Assembly (NCBI GenBank): GCA_049297375.1
Contig: JBAQUF010000051.1
Location: 1-20,988 of the forward strand
DNA from: JAAZNV01 sp049297375
GTDB taxonomy: Bacteria > Patescibacteriota > WWE3 > UBA101185 > UBA10185
Length of the DNA stretch: 20,988 nt
Reading direction: 5' to 3'
Shown here: positions 1 through 6,977 of the stretch, piece by piece
How the letters are laid out: each line of letters begins with the position of its first letter
Numbering within the stretch: position 1 is the stretch's first letter
Program-made: the position numbers and the translations under genes
Notes under the pieces: model-generated
What the model saw: only the letters and a program-made list of their open reading frames with translations
What the model was told of the DNA's origin: nothing
The model's database searches: none

Positions 1-201
1 AAACAATTTATGGATACGGTTAAGCTTGTTAAGAAGGTAGGTTTTGCTGTTGCTTTTATATCAATGTATTCTCCAAGAGAAGGTACCTATGCTCAAATTA
101 GCCTTAAAGACAACATACCTATGAAAGAGAAGAAATGGCGTCATATGTACCTTACTAAAGTTTGGAAAGAAACAAAGAAGAAAGGAAAAAGGAAGAAATG
201 A
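1..201 (+). CDS. miaB: MiaB-type tRNA methylthiotransferase, 3' end only
   Basis: This is the C-terminal end of a radical-SAM tRNA-2-methylthio-N6-dimethylallyladenosine synthase, which adds the methylthio group to i6A37. The frame is open to the window edge (residues K-Q-F before the first Met), so the gene begins outside. The family signature YSPREGT followed by a lysine-rich helix is clear. MiaB proteins normally continue with a TRAM RNA-binding domain of about 65 residues; here the protein stops about 35 residues after YSPREGT with a basic tail (KKGKRKK), so TRAM is absent. The stop TGA overlaps the miaA start in an ATGA arrangement, so the two A37-modifying enzymes are translationally coupled. 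A RimO or MtaB paralogue is possible, but the miaA neighbour favours MiaB. Confidence 0.8.
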   Translation, partial: KQFMDTVKLVKKVGFAVAFISMYSPREGTYAQISLKDNIPMKEKKWRHMYLTKVWKETKKKGKRKK

Positions 202-1175
202 AGGAAATAAAACATACAAGAAAAGATAAGAAGATAAAAAACATCTTTGTAATATTAGGACCAACTTCTACTGGTAAAACATCCTTAGCTTTGGATTTAT
301 GTAAAAGATTTGATGGAGAAGTTATATCTGCTGATTCCAGACAAGCAGTTAAATTTATGGATGTTGGAACTGGTAAATCCTCAGTAGATTCAAACTTACT
401 AATTGAAAAAAAAGATAAGCGTTGGAAATTAAATGGAATAAATGTGTGGGGTTATGACTTAACAACTCCAGATCAATATTTTTCTGGATATGATTTTGCT
501 GAATTTGCATTAGAAAAAACAAGAGAACTAGAAAAACCAGGAAAGAATATATTTGTAGTTGGAGGTACTGGCTTTTACATTGACTTGTTTACTGGAAAAG
601 TAAGACCGTCTCATGTAGAGCCTGATCTTGAATTAAGGAACTCTTTGGAAGTCTTATCTTTGGAGGATCTTCAAAAGAAATTATCTAGTTTGAACTTAAA
701 GTCTTATGAAAGTATTGATAAGAAAAACAAAGTTAGGTTAATAAGAGCAGTAGAAAAGGAATTACTAAAAGATTTAGGTGATTCTAATCTTAATTATTTA
801 AGTGAAGATAGTCTTATCAAGTATAACTTCACGTATTTTGGCTTAAATGTATCTAGAGATGTGCTGTATAAAAGGTCTGATGCATGGGTTGATGCTATCT
901 GGAGTGGAGGAATTATTGAAGAAGTTAAAATGCTAATAGAAATGGGATACAGTGAATCTTCAAAGCTTAAAGGATTAGTGTATAGAACTGTTCTAGACTT
1001 TATTAATGGAAAGTCTAATGATAAGGAATCAATTCAAAGAATTAAGTACGATATTCATGCGTATATTAGGAGGCAGTTAACATGGTTTAAGAAAAACAAA
1101 GATACAAAATGGGTAGATATATCAGAAGACGATTATAAAGAAATAATATACAATGATATTGAAAGGAAACTTTAA
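198..1175 (+). CDS. miaA: tRNA dimethylallyltransferase MiaA
   Basis: Transfers a dimethylallyl group to N6 of A37 in tRNAs reading UNN codons, making the substrate of MiaB. Visible motifs: P-loop GPTSTGKTS at residues 21-29, SADSRQ at 44-49 (family ISADSRQ), GGTGFY from 122, NKVRLIRAVE in the middle, and RRQLTWF near 292-298 (family KRQ-TWF). With the ATG at 198 the protein has 325 residues, slightly above the usual 300-315. I prefer this ATG to the upstream TTG at 162 because it has the purine-rich GGAAGAA just before it and gives the ATGA overlap with miaB. The N-terminus is lysine-rich before the P-loop. Family assignment is secure. Confidence 0.93.
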   Translation: MKEIKHTRKDKKIKNIFVILGPTSTGKTSLALDLCKRFDGEVISADSRQAVKFMDVGTGKSSVDSNLLIEKKDKRWKLNGINVWGYDLTTPDQYFSGYDFAEFALEKTRELEKPGKNIFVVGGTGFYIDLFTGKVRPSHVEPDLELRNSLEVLSLEDLQKKLSSLNLKSYESIDKKNKVRLIRAVEKELLKDLGDSNLNYLSEDSLIKYNFTYFGLNVSRDVLYKRSDAWVDAIWSGGIIEEVKMLIEMGYSESSKLKGLVYRTVLDFINGKSNDKESIQRIKYDIHAYIRRQLTWFKKNKDTKWVDISEDDYKEIIYNDIERKL

Positions 1176-1178
1176 ATA

Positions 1179-2162
1179 ATGGACAAACAAGTAGTTGTAT
1201 CTGTAAAAACTGTGGTTATCACTCTTCTTATCCTTCTTGGGGGGTATGTTATTTACAGTCTTAGATCTGTTATTGGGATGCTTCTTTTGGCTTCTTTGAT
1301 TGTTGTATCAATGGAGCAACCCATTGGGTATTTTAAGAAGTTTATTGTATTTAACAAACCAGTGTCTAGAAGTGTAGCAGTTTTAATTTCTTATGCATTA
1401 TTTATTATTATTCTCTTAAGCATATTTACCTTTGTACTTCCTCCAGTTGTTGTTGAATTTCAAAAGTTAATGAGTAACTTGTCAACAATTGTTAAGCAGC
1501 TCAATATTCCAGTTGATCTTCAAGGCTCCTTAGTTAATATGGTTCCTCAAGCTTCTAAGGTTTCTAGCGGTATTGTATCTGCAACTATTTCTGTATTTTC
1601 TAACTTAGCTACATTTGTAAGTCTTTTAATCTTTTCTATTTATATGTCTTTGGATTGGGAAAATCTCAAAAAGAATATTATTTCATTATTCCCTAGGAAA
1701 GAAGAAGATACTATAAAAGATACCATAGAAGATATTGAAAAGAGTGTTGGTAATTGGATAAGAGGTCAAGTTATGTTGATGCTTTCTATTGGAATAGCTA
1801 GTGCTATTGGTCTTTCTATTCTAGGTGTTAAGTATGCAATAGGTTTAGGTTTAGTTGCAGGTATCTTTGAGTTGGTTCCTCTTCTTGGACCTACTATTAG
1901 TGCTATTTTAGCTGGAATTATTGGATTTGCGGATTCTCCTATTAAAGGAATTGGAGTTGTTGCCCTTTTTATTGTTATTCAACAGCTGGAGAATAATATT
2001 CTTGTTCCAAAGATTATGGAGAAGGTTTCTGGTTTTAGACCTCTTGTTATACTTCTTGCTCTTTTAGTTGGAACTAACTTTTTTGGAATATTGGGAGCAG
2101 TTTGTGCTGTTCCTATGTTAATGGTTTTAACTATTATATTTAAGAAGTTAATTAGATATTAG
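1179..2162 (+). CDS. AI-2E family transporter (PerM/YdiK-like)
   Basis: A polytopic membrane protein of 327 residues with about seven to eight hydrophobic segments. It shows the AI-2E/PerM pattern: a paired N-terminal membrane segment, a periplasmic amphipathic stretch around residues 85-130, then the conserved C-terminal block GIFELVPLLGPTISA, QQLENNILVPKIM and a last membrane helix. Family members have been linked to autoinducer-2 export or to ion export; substrate cannot be assigned here. It starts three bases after the miaA stop with AAGGAAA in front, so it is probably cotranscribed with miaBA. It runs convergently into the RNase P RNA gene, leaving only about 20 bases between the two 3' ends. 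Confidence 0.85.
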   Translation: MDKQVVVSVKTVVITLLILLGGYVIYSLRSVIGMLLLASLIVVSMEQPIGYFKKFIVFNKPVSRSVAVLISYALFIIILLSIFTFVLPPVVVEFQKLMSNLSTIVKQLNIPVDLQGSLVNMVPQASKVSSGIVSATISVFSNLATFVSLLIFSIYMSLDWENLKKNIISLFPRKEEDTIKDTIEDIEKSVGNWIRGQVMLMLSIGIASAIGLSILGVKYAIGLGLVAGIFELVPLLGPTISAILAGIIGFADSPIKGIGVVALFIVIQQLENNILVPKIMEKVSGFRPLVILLALLVGTNFFGILGAVCAVPMLMVLTIIFKKLIRY

Positions 2163-2183
2163 TTATATTTTTTATTAGTTTAT

Positions 2184-2510
2184 AGGCACAGGAAGCCCGT
2201 AAGCCAGGTTCTGTTTTATCCGGTTATCTATCTAAGCCCCATCTTTATACCTTGTCGAGCAGACTTAAACGGTACTTTCGTGGGTTTCTGCAGGGTGGGA
2301 TTGCCCGTTTCACTCTTTTTCCATGCTTAAGCTTACGGAAAAAGCTCGTCTCTGTTGCTCTCAGAAAGTGTCTTTTCACTTTCTGTCTAAGTAAATTTTC
2401 ACTTACCTAGCACCAGCGTTCTTAGCGTCGGAGGTTACCCTCCGCTCCCTTGCTCTATGCAGTCTGGACTTTCCTCTCCGTTAGGAGCAACCAGTCAGCT
2501 TCCTGTCCTT
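2184..2510 (-). ncRNA. rnpB: RNase P RNA, bacterial type A-like
   Basis: Catalytic RNA that removes tRNA 5' leaders. Read on the minus strand it has the P1 pairing of GGACAGGAAGC with GCTTCCTGTGCC at the two ends, the conserved GAGGAAAGTCC block, AGAGCAACAGAGAC (J11/12 region), CCCACCCTGCAG and the 3' signature ACAGAACCTGGCTTAC. Length is about 327 nt, slightly compact. The L15 loop that normally carries GGU for pairing with tRNA CCA reads GGGCAATCCC here, so the U looks replaced. Ends are set from the P1 helix and may be off by a few bases. It lies convergent to the AI-2E transporter and divergent from the 2611 gene. Confidence 0.95.
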
Positions 2511-2512
2511 GT

Positions 2513-2521
2513 ATTATAACA
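2513..2521 (-). promoter_or_regulatory. rnpB promoter, extended -10
   Basis: Minus-strand TGTTATAAT is a perfect TATAAT with the TGn extension, ending 2 bases before the P1 helix. No strong -35 box was seen at 16-18 bp. Placement fits initiation at the mature RNA 5' end. Confidence 0.65.
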
Positions 2522-2549
2522 GATTGCCCTCTATTTATAAACCCATAGC

Positions 2550-2578
2550 TTGATAAAGGTGTCTATATGTAGTATATT
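2550..2578 (+). promoter_or_regulatory. Sigma70-type promoter of the 2611-3388 unit
   Basis: TTGATA (2550-2555), 17-bp spacer, TATATT (2573-2578). Predicted start is near 2585, giving a leader of about 26 nt with the AAGGAG at 2600-2605. Unlike most units here this one is leadered. Confidence 0.6.
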
Positions 2579-2610
2579 GCATTTTAATAAACAAAAGATA
2601 AGGAGAAAGA

Positions 2611-2958
2611 ATGGGTAAGAAAAAAGTAATGGTAAATAAAAGTCTGAAGGAAAGAATTAGAAAGTTAGTAAAAAAGATAGAAAAGAAAAGAAAAGATACG
2701 CTTATCTTTTGGCTTCTTGTTTTGGTTTCTGTCTGTAATGTTTCACTCGTTGCACTTGTTAGGTTTAAGTTGTACTGGCTTGGTCCATACATCTTTTTAA
2801 CGCTTTTTCTAGTTGCTCCCCTGGCTATTATGTCTTTCTTGTTCTCCGATTATGCACAACATACCAAGATAGGAGGGGGTAGCAAAAGGGTCAACACTGC
2901 AACACTTGTACTTTTTATTTCTTTTATGCTCATGTTTGTACTGACATTGGTTGTTTAA
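2611..2958 (+). CDS. Small membrane protein of unknown function (115 aa)
   Basis: No family recognised. The first 30 residues are strongly basic (many Lys/Arg), followed by three hydrophobic segments at about residues 31-53, 59-80 and 93-115, the last ending exactly at the C-terminus. A basic N-terminus suggests the N-end stays in the cytoplasm. The start is fixed by a strong SD (AAGGAG, 5 bases before ATG). It forms a two-gene unit with the 3002 gene, which also encodes three hydrophobic segments, and both are closed by the terminator at 3412. Function could be envelope related, but nothing in the sequence proves it. Confidence 0.75.
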   Translation: MGKKKVMVNKSLKERIRKLVKKIEKKRKDTLIFWLLVLVSVCNVSLVALVRFKLYWLGPYIFLTLFLVAPLAIMSFLFSDYAQHTKIGGGSKRVNTATLVLFISFMLMFVLTLVV

Positions 2959-3001
2959 AGCTAATTACTGGTAATAACTCTAGCGAAAAAAGGAGATACA
3001 A

Positions 3002-3388
3002 ATGAGCACAAAGAAAAAGCATATCGAATGGCTTAGAGATCTTGTTTTGTTGTTTGGTGGAAAAACACAACCCTTTTACTGTTTTGTTTACTTAGTAGTG
3101 GTTACGTTGGTGGTTTGTGTACTTTGGGGCACAAAATCTATTGATTCTAGGGTTGTAGGGGTCTTACTTGTTACAGTTGGTTTATTTGGTATAGGTTATA
3201 TGCATGAAGATGCTATAAGAACTTTTAAGTATCTTCTAAACTCACCATACCAAGGATTTAAAAGCCAAGTAACCATGAGAAGTAAGAAGGCAGTAACAAG
3301 ATGGGAGGTTATGAACTCCGTACTTTTTGACCTATCTATATCAGCCGTTCTTGTTGGTTTCGCGATTGTAGTTCTTAGCTATGTTTAG
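3002..3388 (+). CDS. Small membrane protein of unknown function (128 aa)
   Basis: No family recognised. A short charged N-terminus is followed by hydrophobic segments at about residues 24-42 and 50-67, a basic loop with a GFKSQVTMRSKK-like stretch, and a final hydrophobic segment at about 104-128. The start has a clear AGGAGA SD 6 bases upstream. It lies 43 bases after the 2611 gene on the same strand with no promoter evident between them, so the two are probably one transcript. The similar topology of the two proteins hints at a small membrane complex, which is inference only. Confidence 0.75.
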   Translation: MSTKKKHIEWLRDLVLLFGGKTQPFYCFVYLVVVTLVVCVLWGTKSIDSRVVGVLLVTVGLFGIGYMHEDAIRTFKYLLNSPYQGFKSQVTMRSKKAVTRWEVMNSVLFDLSISAVLVGFAIVVLSYV

Positions 3389-3411
3389 TTCATTTTATTG
3401 TTAAGAACTTA

Positions 3412-3446
3412 AAGGTCATACTTTATTTAAGGTATGACCTTCTTTT
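3412..3446 (+). terminator. Rho-independent terminator after the 2611-3388 unit
   Basis: Perfect 10-bp inverted repeat AAGGTCATAC (3412-3421) and GTATGACCTT (3432-3441) around a 10-nt loop, followed by CTTTT. It abuts the mltG promoter, so it separates the two units. Confidence 0.75.
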
Positions 3447-3447
3447 A

Positions 3448-3456
3448 TGCTAAAAT
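3448..3456 (+). promoter_or_regulatory. mltG promoter, extended -10, leaderless
   Basis: TGCTAAAAT; the last T lies 7 bases before the ATG at 3463, so transcription should begin at or within a base of the start codon. No SD is present. Nearly the same 20 bases recur before the tiny ORF at 17892. Confidence 0.55.
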
Positions 3457-3462
3457 ATCTTC

Positions 3463-4536
3463 ATGACTGAAGAGCTAGACCCAACTAAATATCATGTAAT
3501 CACTCCCCAGAAAAAAAGAACATTGGTTATATCTCTTGTAGTACTATTTTTAGTTATTGTTCCAGCTCTTCTTCTTGCTTACTATAAAATAGCAGTATGG
3601 AGACCTTCTCAATCTGGAAAAGAAGTAACCTTAGAAATTGGTAGTGGAAATAGCGTATTTGAAATAGCAGATACACTTGCATCTCATGATGCAATTAACT
3701 CAGAATTTCTTTTTATTCTTTATGTATTTTTAAACAGAGGAGAAACAAACATTCAAGCTGGAACATACACAATAAAAGCCGGAACACCTCTTGTTAAGGT
3801 TATTGAACAACTACAACATGGAAAAAATGATATAACGCTAACATTTCTTGAAGGCTGGAGAAGAGAAGAGTTTGCAAGACTTGCATCTCAAAAGCTAGAG
3901 AAAGTTGACTATAAAGAATTCTTGGATTTAACAGATGGTCTTGAAGGATATCTTTTTCCTGATACATACTTTGTGAATAAAGACATACAAGATCAAGAAT
4001 TAGTTTCTCTCTTAAGAGAAACATTTGATCAAAAAACATCCGATTTATTTAAAACGGAAAATTTAAATAAAGTTGATATTAAGAAAGAAAATGTAATAAT
4101 ACTTGCTTCAATGGTAGAAAGAGAAGTATCAAATGAAGAAGATAGACCTATTATTGCTGGAATATTAATAAAAAGATGGAAAGAAGGAATGAAGCTTGAT
4201 GTTGATGCAACAACTCAATACGCAGTAGTTTTAGAAAGACTTTGTAGCAAGGGAGGAACTTGTATTCCTACTTTAGATGAATATATGCAGCTGGAATGGT
4301 GGCCTGAGGATTTAAGTAAAGAAGAGTTGGAGTTTGATAGCCCATACAACACAAGATTAAATGTAGGTCTTCCTCCAGCACCAATATCATCTGTTAGTGT
4401 ATCTGCACTAAGTGCCATTCTTAACTACAAAGATACACCTTACTACTTTTACTTAACAGACAAAGCTGGAGTGACTCACTATGCTAAAACACTAGCAGAA
4501 CACAATGCAAATATTGCACAATATTTAGTTAATTAA
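3463..4536 (+). CDS. mltG: Endolytic murein transglycosylase MltG
   Basis: Cleaves nascent glycan strands at the outer face of the membrane and sets strand length. The 357-residue protein has a cytoplasmic N-terminus, one membrane segment at about 20-42, a LysM-like region, and the YceG catalytic domain: EGWRREEFA, YLFPDTYF, SMVEREV with candidate catalytic Glu at residue 219, LDVDATTQYA, YNTRLNVGLPPAPIS and a C-terminal EHNANIAQYL. Compared with the family there is a short insertion with two cysteines (C261 and C267) before YNTR, which could form an external disulfide. It has its own leaderless promoter and stands 3 bases from the convergent DUF151-like gene. Confidence 0.93.
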   Translation: MTEELDPTKYHVITPQKKRTLVISLVVLFLVIVPALLLAYYKIAVWRPSQSGKEVTLEIGSGNSVFEIADTLASHDAINSEFLFILYVFLNRGETNIQAGTYTIKAGTPLVKVIEQLQHGKNDITLTFLEGWRREEFARLASQKLEKVDYKEFLDLTDGLEGYLFPDTYFVNKDIQDQELVSLLRETFDQKTSDLFKTENLNKVDIKKENVIILASMVEREVSNEEDRPIIAGILIKRWKEGMKLDVDATTQYAVVLERLCSKGGTCIPTLDEYMQLEWWPEDLSKEELEFDSPYNTRLNVGLPPAPISSVSVSALSAILNYKDTPYYFYLTDKAGVTHYAKTLAEHNANIAQYLVN

Positions 4537-4539
4537 TAA

Positions 4540-4947
4540 TTAAACAGATAAAGCCTTTTCAACTAGTTTTTTTGTTATTACAATTCCTACTCTTTTAATT
4601 ATTTCCTCGTTGATATATATGGGAATACTAGCTTCTTTGGATATTTTTATTCCATCTTCGAAACCAATATTTAAATCCATTACATCGTTTAGCTTTCCAG
4701 ATTTATAAATAGAAAGATATGTGTAGAAGATGTTTTGATCTAGTCTGTAAATTTTTAAACATAAAAAAGAGTATCCTAATGCACTTACCAATCTTTTTAT
4801 ACTGTTGTATACAGTAGGGACTGCTTTAGAATAATGGCTTTTATCAGTTTCAATAGGAACAAGTATCTTGTTTTCTTTATTGAACAAATAATATGTTGAA
4901 AAGTCCTTGTAGGGTATATTTGTAATGAATTTAACAGGCTTATACAT
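4540..4947 (-). CDS. Divergent DUF151 (bifunctional nuclease-like) protein
   Basis: The 135-residue protein follows the outline of the DUF151/BFN family: a beta strand ending in ILVPIE, a helix with a conserved-position Ser-Ile segment, a strand pair reading IFYTYLSIYKSGK (family dgtFyA-l-l), a helix corresponding to the family DaRPSDAiAlA block but reading DLNIGFEDGIKIS, and SIPIYINEEIIKRVG (family PIyv-eevl). The hallmark Arg-Pro-Ser-Asp is lost, so any nuclease activity proposed for the family should not be assumed. It is a single gene, convergent with mltG and divergent from the ftsEX operon. Homology is judged by eye from the pattern and is moderately confident. Confidence 0.6.
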   Translation of the reverse strand: MYKPVKFITNIPYKDFSTYYLFNKENKILVPIETDKSHYSKAVPTVYNSIKRLVSALGYSFLCLKIYRLDQNIFYTYLSIYKSGKLNDVMDLNIGFEDGIKISKEASIPIYINEEIIKRVGIVITKKLVEKALSV

Positions 4948-4963
4948 CTTTTGATTAGTAAGC

Positions 4964-4969
4964 TATAAT
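4964..4969 (+). promoter_or_regulatory. Promoter of the ftsEX operon
   Basis: Consensus TATAAT 10 bases before the ATG at 4980; predicted leader is 0-4 nt and no SD is present. It lies in the 32-bp gap divergent from the DUF151-like gene. Confidence 0.5.
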
Positions 4970-4979
4970 AAACTTAATT

Positions 4980-5420
4980 ATGTTAGATCTGCTCAAATCC
5001 TTTTACCTTAAAGTAGAAGGATTAAAAGGAAAAAAATTAATTACTGTACTTATCATTGTTTTTATCTCCTTCATATTTATAGGTATACTAGTTGGTTATC
5101 TTACATCAGGGGGATTAAAAGAAGATGAAAAAGCAACAGGCTCTAATATGCCTACCGTTATTTCCCCAAAAGATGAGAAATCATATTTTGAAGGAAAAGT
5201 TACATATGTTGATCCACAAATGTATCCACTGGAAAATATATCCTATGCATTAACTGACTTTTCTGGAAAGGAAATGTTTCTTCTTAAGTCAAATGATCAA
5301 AAATTATCGTTAGCTGAAAACTTGAATGTTAAAGTATCAGGAAAAATGGGAAAATTAAATGATGGAAAAACAAATGTACTTTTTGTTGAGGAGGTAATAA
5401 TAAGAAATGCATCAGATTGA
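4980..5420 (+). CDS. Membrane-anchored protein, first gene of the ftsEX operon
   Basis: No named family recognised. The 146-residue protein has a short basic cytoplasmic N-terminus, one membrane helix at about 21-43, a linker rich in Lys/Glu/Thr, and an outside domain from about residue 62 with alternating strands (YFEGKVTYVD, ISYALTD, LNVKVSGKMG, NVLFVEEVIIRN). The strand pattern and the VSGKMG then VLFVEEV ending resemble an OB-fold, which is a guess from pattern only. It overlaps ftsE by 14 bases, so it is translationally tied to ftsEX and is a candidate accessory to FtsX or the downstream hydrolase. Confidence 0.75.
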   Translation: MLDLLKSFYLKVEGLKGKKLITVLIIVFISFIFIGILVGYLTSGGLKEDEKATGSNMPTVISPKDEKSYFEGKVTYVDPQMYPLENISYALTDFSGKEMFLLKSNDQKLSLAENLNVKVSGKMGKLNDGKTNVLFVEEVIIRNASD

Positions 5421-6093
5421 ATTTAAAAATATATCAAAAGAATATACCCCTGGAACTAAGGTTTTAAATGGTGTGTCTTTTTTTATTGATCAAGGAGAAT
5501 TTGTATTTATAGTAGGTCCTTCAGGAGCCGGTAAATCAACAATAATTAAGCTTCTAATAAAAGAAGAATCTCCTACTGATGGAGAGATCTTCTTTAAAGA
5601 AGAAAGTGTTTTGCAGATACCCCAGGATAGTGTTCCAGGATTAAGAAGAAAGATAGGAGTAGTTTTTCAAGATTATAAACTTTTAGATTCAAAAACAGTG
5701 AGTGAAAATGTATCAATTGCTTTAGAAGTAGTTGATTCAAAAAAGGAAGAAATTAAAAATATAGTTCCTAATGTTTTAAGTTTAGTGGGGCTTTCTGACC
5801 ATGCTGATTTTTACCCAAGACAACTGTCTGGGGGAGAAAAGCAAAGAGTAGCTATTGCAAGGGCTTTAGCACATGAACCTGATGTTTTAATTGCTGATGA
5901 GGCTACAGGTATGATTGATCCCGATGCAGCTGATGAAGTTATAGAAATACTTGAAAAGATAAATTCTCTTGGAACCACTGTTATAATGAGTACTCATGAT
6001 GAAAGAATAGTAAATAAGCTTACTAAAAGGGTTATTAGAATAGAAAAAGGTAAATTAGTTTCAGATAAAGAAGGAGGAATGTATCGTGACTAA
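5407..6093 (+). CDS. ftsE: Cell division ATP-binding protein FtsE
   Basis: ABC-type ATPase that works with FtsX at the septum to switch on peptidoglycan hydrolases. Motifs: Walker A GPSGAGKST at residues 37-45, Q-loop VVFQDY, signature LSGGEKQRVAIARAL, Walker B VLIADE, and the H-loop STHD. The usual DEPTGNLD reads DEATGMID, a mild departure. The length of 228 residues is normal. The start ATG lies inside the preceding gene with a GAGGAGG sequence about 12 bases upstream, and the end overlaps ftsX by 8 bases. Gene order (anchored protein, ftsE, ftsX, coiled-coil M23 protein) supports the role. Confidence 0.95.
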   Translation: MHQIEFKNISKEYTPGTKVLNGVSFFIDQGEFVFIVGPSGAGKSTIIKLLIKEESPTDGEIFFKEESVLQIPQDSVPGLRRKIGVVFQDYKLLDSKTVSENVSIALEVVDSKKEEIKNIVPNVLSLVGLSDHADFYPRQLSGGEKQRVAIARALAHEPDVLIADEATGMIDPDAADEVIEILEKINSLGTTVIMSTHDERIVNKLTKRVIRIEKGKLVSDKEGGMYRD

Positions 6094-6973
6094 AACGTGG
6101 GAAAATCTTAAATACTACTTAAATAAGGAGAAACTAATGACTGTTTCTCATTTCCTTGTAATGGGAATTACCTTTCTTCTCCTTGGAATATTTATTAATA
6201 TTATTGTTTTATCTCAAACAGCTTTAAAATATCTTGAAGATCAAGCTCAAATTACCATCTTTTTTAAAGATGAGTTTGGGGAAGATAAAATACTTCCAGT
6301 TAAAGGAAATCTTGAGAAGGATTCCAGGATTGGGTCAATAAATTATGTATCTAAAGAAGAAGCCTTAAGAATATTCAAGGAAATAAATAAAGATGAACCT
6401 GTTTTATTGGAATCAATATCCGCAAGTGTTCTCCCTGCAAGTTTAGAAGTTAAAGCTAAAAATATTGGGGATCTTGATAACCTAACGGATGAATTTAAAA
6501 GTATGGAAGGAGTGGAAGAAGTTAGGTTCTACAAAGATGTTGTTTCAAGATTTAGATCAATAAGTACTGCTGTCTATATTGTTGGCTTTGTTCTTGTAGT
6601 ATCTTTCTTTGTGATTTCATACTCGGTAATAATATCTGCATTAAGAACTACTATAAATTCCAGAGGACAAGAGCTTGAAATTATGAAGTTAGTTGGAGCT
6701 TCTGATTCTTATGTTAGAAATCCGTTTATTTACCAGGGAGTGTTTTTTAGTTTAATATCTGCAGCCAGTGCTTCCATAGTTATGATGCTTTTTGGTGTAG
6801 CTATGAGTAAAATCAGCGTCTTCTCTAAAGGATTATCTTTAGGTTTTATACCTGGATTCTACATGAATCCTATCATTTTTTCGTTAGTTTTGTCCTGTAT
6901 CTTACTACTTTCTGGGTTTATGCTTGGATACTTTGGTAGCAACGCTGCAATAAAAAAGTATTTAAAGTACTAG
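6086..6973 (+). CDS. ftsX: Cell division protein FtsX
   Basis: Membrane partner of FtsE. The 295-residue protein has the FtsX layout: first membrane helix at about 24-46, an extracytoplasmic domain of about 110 residues containing QITIFFKDEF, YVSKEEALRIF and SLEVKAK, then three more helices (about 160-185, 210-240, 262-285) with the FtsX signature REL-like stretch ELEIMKLVGAS. Start is GTG at 6086 with AAGGAGGA 8 bases upstream, inside the 3' end of ftsE. It is followed 4 bases later by the M23 protein, the expected partner of its extracytoplasmic loop (EnvC or PcsB role). Confidence 0.93.
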   Translation: MTKTWENLKYYLNKEKLMTVSHFLVMGITFLLLGIFINIIVLSQTALKYLEDQAQITIFFKDEFGEDKILPVKGNLEKDSRIGSINYVSKEEALRIFKEINKDEPVLLESISASVLPASLEVKAKNIGDLDNLTDEFKSMEGVEEVRFYKDVVSRFRSISTAVYIVGFVLVVSFFVISYSVIISALRTTINSRGQELEIMKLVGASDSYVRNPFIYQGVFFSLISAASASIVMMLFGVAMSKISVFSKGLSLGFIPGFYMNPIIFSLVLSCILLLSGFMLGYFGSNAAIKKYLKY

Positions 6974-6977
6974 TCTT

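Noticed and set aside
162..197. Longer miaA start at the TTG
   Set aside because: The ATG at 198 has a purine-rich ribosome site and the usual ATGA overlap with the miaB stop; the extra residues repeat the Lys/Glu-rich composition of the miaB tail.
2535..2792. 85-residue minus-strand ORF opposite the 2611 gene
   Set aside because: Overlaps a gene with promoter and SD; no features of its own.
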